Below are positions 56,041-64,000 of a stretch of 64,000 nt of DNA, piece by piece. The stretch is from Chelonoidis abingdonii (taxonomy: Eukaryota > Chordata > Testudines > Testudinidae), in assembly GCF_003597395.2 (NCBI RefSeq), contig NC_133769.1, positions 42,798,778 to 42,862,777 of the forward strand, read 5' to 3'. Below the pieces are notes generated by a model. The model saw only the letters and a program-made list of their open reading frames with translations. It did no database searches and was not told where the DNA came from. The position numbers and the translations under genes are program-made. Every line of letters begins with the position of its first letter. Within the stretch, counting starts at the first letter, position 1.

Positions 56041-57734
56041 TACTAGCCTAATTGGTCCATTCCTGGAATTTCAAAAGATTTAGAGCTTATTTTCACTTAG
56101 TAAATAAATAGCAACAGCTGTACATTACAAAAATTTCCAATATCTATAATCCCAAATATAAACAATATAGCATTGGGAGAGTTTATGCTGATGTGCTTGT
56201 GAGGTTATGTGAGATTTTTGCACCATAAACAGATATAACAAGGTTTGACTGTTGGCTGTAGTAATGACCCATTCTTCACCATCCAGTACACAGGAAAGGT
56301 GTGTGAAGATGTAATTGTTCAAATTATTGATAACTAAACTTTCTCCATAAAGGTCTGTATGAATAGTGGATATAGGATTATTTGCTTGTGCAACAATATG
56401 CAATTAGAATATTAAATGCAAACTGAACTATTGGATTCAGTGAAGCTGCTCATTCAAACTGGTGTTTAAATATATAATATTTATATAAAAATAATGCACA
56501 AAAATAGCTATGTAAGAGAGTTTATGAAATGTTATTAGCACTAAAGATGCATGAAATTGTTCAACCAAAACTATTTTCAGGTAAAAAAATGCAAATTCAG
56601 TGACACCAAAACATTTTGTGAATTCATGTTGCTTTCACCAAATTGTTATGACCAGAAGGGGATAGGGAGCCTAAAAGATAATACCTTAAAAAAAACAAAC
56701 CCAAACAAAAAAACACCCTGAAAAAATCAAAATAACATTTTGAAACAGTTTTTCAAATATCTTTCATTCGTGCACACACAAGATTTGACACTTTCTCTGA
56801 GAAGTTAGAGTGGGGTTGGAAAATAAAAGGCTTTGCCTACAATATTGGTGAATGTATTAATTCATTTTCCCCACTGTGACTTTTTCTGATTCTTCCCAGG
56901 CTAACCGTGGCTAGCTACTGCACCAAGGCAAAAAGAGAAAGGCAGGTGGCCCTTTCTCCATCAGTTGTGTACCTATTCAGAGGGACAGTCACAATCTGGC
57001 TATTTGTATTTAATTATAAAGACACACTCTGAATCTATATTATAGATTGAAACAGAGAATCATAGAGTATGAATTGACCTTCCTTCAGATTTACACATTT
57101 AGGTGGAGAATCTATTAATAATTGTAATGTTTATAAAATACATATGGCAATTCCCAATAACTTCCATTAAGTAAATTGCATATATTGACTGTTATAGGGT
57201 GTAATGGGTTTTTTTGTTTTTGTTTTTGTTTGTGTGTTTGTTTTGTGGAAGATGCTACAAAGCCATAATAAATACAGATACTTCAGAGAGCTCTAAACAA
57301 AAAACTTATATACTCAGTGTAGCAGTTACAATGTATTGTTCTTGACAGAAAACACTATCCAGACAAGTAGTCTAGTTCCAGGTCTTTTAACACTGAGGCT
57401 AATTATATATATCCATCAGATTGAGCCAAATTCAGCTCTGTGGTAAGAAAGTGCATGTCCTTTGGCCCTTAGAACCATTGTATTTATTTGTACATACAGT
57501 ATTCTTTTATACTACTACTGTTTTTTTAGAATTATCCTACAAGGTAAACAAGTGCTGTCTTCCGAGCATTCTGCTGGTGGTGAAGGATAATATCAGAGTC
57601 AATCTGAATTCTCCGAGTCCATGATTTCACTTCAATACATTTTTGTGGAGTCCGATGAGATTTTCATCCATTCTGTTACTCTGAACCATCCTTTTTTCCC
57701 CTTATAATAATCTCTTTCCCAAAATGGTACATTT
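56041..57734. other. Single-copy AT-rich DNA
   Basis: A purely A/C-rich run lies at 56690-56720 and a TTTTTG/GTTT run at 57205-57245. No repeat family is called. Confidence 0.4.
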
Positions 57735-57855
57735 CATTCTGTAAAAATGGAAACAAAGACACTGACCTCCTCTGTAAAGCACTTTGTAATTTATGGAAGA
57801 AAAGCATGGAATCTATGCAAGAGTCGAGGGATGGTATTATTATTTTATTCCTACT
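57735..57855 (+). mobile_element. MIR/CORE-SINE 3' part
   Basis: 'ttctgtaaaaatggaaac', 'cctcctctgtaaagcacttt' and 'ggtattattattttatt' follow the MIR 3' order. The tRNA head is missing. Confidence 0.6.
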
Positions 57856-59537
57856 GTTTGCCAGGTGGAACATTTAATCCTTTTGGCCCAATATGCAAGA
57901 CTTTATTCAGAATCTGAACTCGATCTTGGTCCTAATGAACCACTTCCTATTGAATAAGATTCAGATTGGATAGTTATAGCGTATAATGTAAAATGATAAA
58001 TAATACGGTTCTTAGTTAGTTCTTTGTTTTTTCCATAAGTAACTCTCATTAGGCATGAGGGCCCTGAGTCAGCAAATTGTATAACTATGTGCATAACGAT
58101 AAGCATGTGAGTAATCCCATCAATATTCAGTAAAGCACAGGTTTAACTCAACTTAAATTCCCTTTGAAGTTAAGATTTAAGTACAGAGTTAAGTGCATGC
58201 TTAAGTGATTTGCTGAATTGGAGCCTAGAAAAGTACCAGATGACTAGAATCATAACTCTGGTATTAGTTGTATGGATGTATGAACTGTCAGCATTCAATA
58301 AATCCACTAATATTATGCTAGGAAAATCATATTTAGTAGACCAAAAAGAGGAATTGGGGTAACGGAAGTAAAAACTGCTGGAATAATGAGAAAATATATT
58401 TGAAGATAAGTGAAAAGTTTTTTGAGTCAATTCTCACCAAACATTTTTCAAGCATGTATACGGCAGGTTGATTTTTGAAAAAAAGAGTAATTTGCAATTA
58501 ATTTACATGACACAAAAGAATACCAGCTTTTGTCAGCTAAATTATTCTCAGCTAATAATTCAACCAGCTTTAGCAAGGAAAAAAAGCTGTTTCCCATTAC
58601 TATTATAATCATTGTCAAAAGAAGAAGACATATGAATTGTGATGCCCTGTAATAGCACTGACAAATGTATAAATATTGAAGAGACATATGAACAGGGACT
58701 TCAAACTTTTCAATATTCTTTCATCTGATCACTAGCCCATTTTACTCCTTCCATCCAAGTTATTGTTGCTGTAAATCAGGGAGACAGGAAATGCCCAGCG
58801 AATGAAATTATTCAACAGCAAAACAATCAGAGCAGTGTAGATTAGAATAGCTGAGGTGAGGCATTGACATTCTGATACGGCACCCCTCTGACAAATTGTC
58901 TTGAGAACATGAAACAGAACATGAATTTATTGCCAGGATAATTAGTATAATGAAAATGGGAAATACTACAAATGTAACTGACTCCCATTATAATTGTAAG
59001 GTTGAATTTATAATCTGTAATCTTGTCCTCACTGAACATGGTAAAGTCTCTAGGGAGAGAAAAACATAACCCACTGCTATATTTTGCAGTGCAAGGGTGG
59101 ATTGGCATGAAAAACAGAAACTCTTTATTATCTCAATTTGGCTCCAAGAAATTACATTTACCAAGCTTGTTGTTAATGCTAAATACTGGTGTGAAATGGT
59201 GTGTAACTAAATTAATCTACAATTATAGGGAGTGTCCTTGGTAAAGTTGCTGTAGCCTTAATAATTAAGTAGAATAATAATTCTGGAGATAATATTTCAG
59301 AAATTACCAGAAAGTCAGCCAGTTTGAAGCTGAGCTATTACTTACATAGTTCTGCAAATACTGCTTGTAGAATTGATATGATCCTTCTCTATATAGCCAG
59401 GAAAGGACTCTTGGGCCTCAATCTCAAAGATAAAATAATCAGTTTACTAGATGCTCGTGGCATAGCTCCATATCCAAATATGCAGGTATATTTTCATTGC
59501 TAATAATACTTGGTTGTTTATCCTTTCTCAGTTTAGA
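57856..59537. other. Single-copy DNA, no feature seen
   Basis: Nothing is recognised. Confidence 0.4.
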
Positions 59538-59545
59538 TCTGTAAT

Positions 59546-59848
59546 CAGGACCAGCGCTAGGGGTTTGAACGCCCTAGGCGGACAGCAATTTCGCCGCCCC
59601 GCGGCTCCGGTGGAGCTGCCGCAGTGGTGCCTGCAGAGGGTCCGGTGGTCCGTGGCTCCGGTGGAGCTGCCGCAGTCGTGTCTGCGGGTGGTCCACCGGA
59701 GCGGCGCTGAGCAGTGGACCTTCCGCAGGCACCACTGCGGCAGCTCCACCGGAGCCGCCTGCTGCTCCCTCCGCCAAAATGCTGCCCACCAAAAATTCTG
59801 GCGCCCTAGGCGATTGCCTAGGCTGCCTAAATGGTAGCGCCGGCCCTG
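59546..59848. mobile_element. hAT MITE, family A (303 bp) with internal hairpin
   Basis: The ends are CAGGACCAGCGCTAGGGG and, complemented, CAGGGCCGGCGCTACC. The perfect 8-bp duplication TCTGTAAT lies at 59538-59545 and 59849-59856. Inside, 'cggctccggtggagctgccg' is present twice in direct order and once in inverse order (59600-59760), so most of the interior forms a GC-rich hairpin. It is the same family as 32159-32451. Open frames on both strands are by-products of the hairpin. Confidence 0.9.
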
Positions 59849-60018
59849 TCTGTAATACATCTTTATAATAGAATGTTGATATGTAATGATAGCGTAATGT
59901 ATCTTTTCCCATTCACCTCCTCTTCTGGGGACTGATATTATCAACAAACATGCAGAGCTCCCTACTTCCGTCCTTAAACCATGTTTTGATGCCAGAAAAT
60001 TTTATTTCCTCACCTTTG

Positions 60019-60188
60019 CAGGGCTGCCCAGAAGGGCGGGGGGCAAGTGGGGCAATTTGCCCCAGGACCCGGGCCCCGCAGGGGCCCCCACGAGAATACT
60101 GTATTCTATAATACTGCAACTTTTTTTTATGGAAAGGGCCCCCAAAATTACTTTGCCCCAGGCCCCTTGAACCCTCTGGGCAACCCTG
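60019..60188. mobile_element. hAT MITE, family B (170 bp)
   Basis: The ends CAGGGCTGCCCAGAAGG and, complemented, CAGGGTTGCCCAGAGGG pair well. The flanking duplication CACCTTTG is perfect (60011-60018, 60189-60196). Internal 'gtggggcaatttgccccagg' is itself palindromic. No coding capacity. Confidence 0.9.
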
Positions 60189-60196
60189 CACCTTTG

Positions 60197-62364
60197 GGGA
60201 GTTAAGTGACCTTTCAGATTCAGGTACACCTTGACTCCAAGGCCATCCTACACAGATACTAATGTGAGTTCCAACCTTCTTTTGAAACTGGTTAGCAGGA
60301 TCATCGGTTATAGTCTACTGGTTTTTAAACATGACCAGGTAGCCATTTTGATCACGATAGACCTGGGTGGCTTTTGATACATCTAGATGCCCCAATGATT
60401 AGTGCATTATAGATGGATAGATAGACAAAGAGGTGAAAAATAGTGTTCACAAACATTCTTTCAAATTCCAGACACCTGCTCAGTTCTACCTTATTCATGT
60501 CAATCTTTATTTGCTGTGACACAGTGTCCAAGCATTTTGGGAAAGGGAATGTGCGGGTGCTTTAGAAATAGGAGAAAGTATTAATAATACTGTTGCTATT
60601 ATTGATGACCCAAGGACGTAATGTTTAGACCTAGATTTTTGTTATGTTTATGTTGGGTTGAAATCTGGTCAAACGTAGCATTCAGTTTTACCAAAAATTT
60701 CTATATAATTTAATAATGATAATCTTTCTACAGTATTTTAAACAATCATAATAATTATATAGTTGAATTATATAATTCTGCTTTAAAAATCAGCCTATGG
60801 AATTAAACAAATCTTTGGAAAATACATCTTTAGCTATTAATTTCAATAAGCATTTACATCACTTCCAATAAAACTTTATTGGTTTCATCCTATTAAATGT
60901 TATTTTTTCCAAGAGGACAGTATTAGTTTTGATTAGTTCTCACGGCATGGTATTGTGAGAATTTTGCCTTCTTTAAGGGTAAAGATGTTGTGAAATCTCT
61001 CATGACTTCCACCATTATGAGCCAAAATGTTGTCTGCATTTTAACCAGAACTAGAAAGTAGGCTTCTTCTGGTATGGATCTGAATCATGACAAGTTTAGG
61101 GATTTGAGTCTCTACCTCTCAAAACTCAAAGCCATATTTTTGCATCCAATTTTGGCCCATTTCTCAATGCGACACTCATAAGAATTTTAGACAAAAGCAC
61201 CACATTTTTACAGTATTAATATATCCACATTAATTCAAACCGTATTAGGTAAAAATATTTTAAAAAATTACTTTGAGGCATGATTCCAAGTTTCTGTTCA
61301 GAGTTGGACTACTTGGGTAAGTTATAAAGCTCTGGATAAAGAGGTTTCAAATGAAAACACTGAGTGAAATAAGAAATAGCAGGGCACCACAATGTTTCCA
61401 AAATCCCAAAGCTCATTAGAGTTAAAATAGCTGCTATTATGTAAAATGAGAACCTCTGCAACTCTAGATTTAAGGTTACTAAAGCATGAGCCTGCTGTTT
61501 TTGTTCTCTTTTGCTAAGTCCCAACTCATCTTCTCTGGGTCTTTGTAACTAAACCATACTCATAGATTCGTAGTACAGTGGATCTCACTTCTGAAACAAA
61601 AACACAGTGACAGAAAAAGTAACCCCAAGTAGTCACTATAAAACACAGCAAACAATGCCTATCAGTGTAACCAATGTCACAGTTAAGCTCTTCAAACCAG
61701 TGTAAAGAGCTCCACATAGCAGATATAGTCGCTCATTCCTCTGTGATTGCATCTGTCACCTGACTAATTGAGATTCCACTGCTTTGCCGGTTGCTTTTAG
61801 GCTACAGTGGAGCCTGCCATTGTGTATTTCTATCTGTCTCGCTGACACTGCATAGGTCAGTCAAAATGCGACTGAAATAAGTTACCATAAGACACATCCC
61901 AATAATACCTGAAGGGTTCAGTGCACTGAAGTCACAAAGGACATCAATCTTTTTTTCATTAGGGATTGCCTGTTTCACATAGTGCTGTCTGTCTCCTGTG
62001 AGATTCAGAGATTCAGCTGTCATTGTGTTGCCTTTTTCTTAGCAGAAAATACATTACCTTCCATATCCAAAGATGAATACTGCCAGCAATAATGTTTTAT
62101 TTAAAAGGGCTCTGCATTTTTAGTTATAAATATCACACAGACGAGAATGCTTGAGAAGACCACCATGGAGAATAAAGTGAAAATTTGAAACAGGTTTTGA
62201 AAAATGAGGCACCATCACAGACTAGGCATTTGCCATGTGTTTGTTTTGATTTGGATTCGTTTATTTTTAATGCCTGCACTTTGCAGTTTGATTTGCTGTA
62301 ATGAAAGCAGTCACACATTTCACCTGTTGCAGGCTTTTGTTCGATTGAACCATCACTAGATAGG
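60197..62364. other. Single-copy AT-rich DNA, no feature seen
   Basis: Nothing is recognised beyond short open frames of A/T-rich composition. Confidence 0.4.
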
Positions 62365-62418
62365 CAATACTGTTACCCCATTTTACAGATGAGAAAACAG
62401 AGAAGTTAAGGCCCAAAT
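62365..62418 (-). mobile_element. MIR/CORE-SINE scrap, minus strand
   Basis: 'ctgttaccccattttacaga' and 'tgagaaaacagagaagttaa' are the reverse complement of the MIR core segment. Only about 55 bp remain. Confidence 0.55.
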
Positions 62419-62835
62419 TCTACCATCCCTATTCATGGTGAGTACACCCTTGAAACATATAAAGGTTGAAAAACAAACACAACTTTTTTGATAGTGTGCT
62501 TTCTTCTCATGGTTCAAAATAGATTTACAGATCTCTTGAGTTTCAGTCTACTACTTTAACCCTAACAGCAACCTTCTTGCCATAAGAACTACCGTACTCC
62601 ACCCTCGATACAGCTCCAAAAGTAGACCAAGATCTTACTTGGCACAATCCAGACCTTTGTGAATACACGTGCATGTTGGCTGTCATGGATAGATTAGGAG
62701 ATGATGATGATCACAGATGGTCCCATCCTGATCCCTCAAAATCAAACGTTTACACATTTACCCAACATCCCTTCACAAAGGATGTGAGAGATTTGTGTTA
62801 GGAGAGGGCATGATGTTGCAGGAGGATGGCAGAGT

Positions 62836-63605
62836 CGTCATAAACAGATAGTTAAGGGTTAATGACTCTTTTACCAATAAAGGGTTAAGAAATTCACCTA
62901 GCCTAGCTGACACCTGACCAGAGAAGCCAATGGGGGAACAAGACGTTTCAAAATGAAGGAGGGAAGTTTCCTTTGTTTAGAGTCAGTTTCAGTTTCAGCT
63001 GGAGCGGAAAAGATCAAGGAACCAGCTTCTTATCAGAGTATTAAGTTTTAGAAAAGAATAAACAGATTTATGTTTATTTTCTTTTTGTAACTTATCTTGG
63101 CATTAGGGGAATAATCAAATTGGGAATTCTTTTGTGTACTAAGTTTTCCCCAGGGGAACATCCTCTGTGTTTTGAATCTGTTGTCTGTGAGATCAGCTTG
63201 TATGCTATCTCCCAGAGGGTTTTTTTTTCTTTTACCTTTCTTTTCTTTAATTAAAAGCTTTTTTTAAGAACCTGATTGATTTTTCCTTGTTTTTAGATCT
63301 AAAGGGATTGGATCTGGAGTCACCAGGGATTGGTGGGGGGAAAAAGAAGAGGGGAAGGAGTAATTCTTCCTTGTGTTAAGATCCAAGGAGTTTGGATTGG
63401 TGTTCATCAGGGAATTTGTGGAGGAGTCTCTCAAGGCTACCCAGGGAGTGGAAGGTTTTTGGGGGGGAGACAGAGTTTTCCAAATGACTCAAATATTTGG
63501 ATGATGGCAGCATATTGATCTAAGCTGATAATTAAACTTAGGGCTTCTCATGAAGGTCCCCACATCTATATTCTAAGGTTCAGAGTGGCGGTGAAACCTA
63601 TGACA
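62836..63605 (+). mobile_element. 5' LTR of an endogenous retrovirus
   Basis: The LTR starts CGTCATAAACAGATAG (T-to-C change from the usual TGTCATAAACAG) and ends 'cctatgaca'. It is followed at once by TGG, the normal first bases of a primer binding site. The body has the family pattern 'gttaagggttaatg', 'aagggttaagaa', a pyrimidine run before 'ttaattaaaagcttttttta' (63247-63266) and repeated 'caccagggattggtgggggg' / 'catcagggaatttgtggagg'. I recognise it as a turtle ERV LTR, about 770 bp. The 3' LTR would be outside the window. Confidence 0.75.
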
Positions 63606-64000
63606 TGGTGAGCAGCGGTGAGGGATTGTAAGGAACCTAAAGCTAGATTTTTTTTCCCTCCTTTGAATGCTGGGGAAGCAGTGAAGGAGAGATACCCTGG
63701 AGGTAAAGAGGTTAAGTTTTCTAACAGGGCTCTGTTAGAAAGGGCTTCCAGCTGTGATAGTTAATATTTTTACTTCAAGGTCTCAGAGACACAGACAAGG
63801 TTTTCATCTTGAGGCTAATAGACCAAAAATATCAAGACACTTGAACGTGGCCTTGGATAAGCCAAGAGACTACTCACACTTGATCTCACCTCTCTTAGCT
63901 CACAGAGAGCCAAGAAGCGATTTTGGAGGGTAATTAACATTGCCAAACAAGTTACAAAACCGGTTTTACTTGCTTCTTCTTACTGAGGTTCAAGTTACAT
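63606..64000 (+). mobile_element. ERV leader / start of internal region (cut by window edge)
   Basis: A primer-binding-site-like TGGTGAGCAGCGGTGAGGG directly follows the LTR. About 390 bases of leader are visible before the window ends. No gag start or open frame of note is seen. Since the sequence beyond is not available, coding capacity cannot be judged. Confidence 0.6.

Overview
The window looks like AT-rich, gene-poor DNA from a turtle or a close amniote relative. The main reasons are abundant CR1 LINEs, a tRNA-derived SINE carrying a CR1-like tail (the Cry/tortoise Pol III type), two kinds of Penelope-like elements (PLEs), DIRS, Harbinger and many non-autonomous hAT elements, CORE-SINE/MIR relics and several LTRs. 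The species call is an inference from recognised repeat families; no database search was possible. I see no host protein-coding gene, tRNA, rRNA or CRISPR array. Nearly every open reading frame over 60 codons lies in a repeat or in AT-rich single-copy DNA without recognisable protein character, so the window is probably intergenic or inside a very large intron.

Layout. 0-9 kb: a CR1 3' tail, a 535-bp LTR-like block, a foldback PLE copy (2.1-2.3 kb), a CR1 carrying three later insertions (3.8-6.0 kb), another CR1 tail, and a PLE insertion bounded by a 9-bp target site duplication (TSD) at 7.0-8.1 kb. 9-15 kb: a tRNA-like SINE, a GC-rich repeat, a decayed hAT with transposase C-terminus, a MIR-like SINE and a reverse-oriented LTR. 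15-21 kb: one CR1 on the minus strand split by a 1.28-kb solo LTR and a 2.53-kb Harbinger element. 23-29 kb: a second PLE type, the best-preserved CR1 (reverse transcriptase readable), a MIR, and a Gypsy-type LTR holding a CpG-rich 680-bp insertion with a 14-bp duplication. 29-44 kb: mostly single-copy DNA with a tRNA SINE, a hAT MITE, a second foldback PLE copy and short palindromes. 44-48 kb: a decayed DIRS element (reverse transcriptase, RNase H, tyrosine recombinase) and a 402-bp solo LTR. 52-54.6 kb: a 2.3-kb hAT with an 8-bp TSD and transposase remains. 55-62.8 kb: a CR1 fragment and two hAT MITEs. 62.8 kb to the end: the 5' LTR and start of the internal region of an endogenous retrovirus cut by the window edge.

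The features do not form a pathway. They are a layered record of transposition in which TSDs and nesting give insertion order. The most interesting signals are hammerhead-ribozyme-like cores in the PLE copies (on both strands of one foldback), the CpG-rich insertion inside the Gypsy-type LTR, the CpG-rich promoter-like block inside the Harbinger element, and a family of short imperfect palindromes dispersed across the window.
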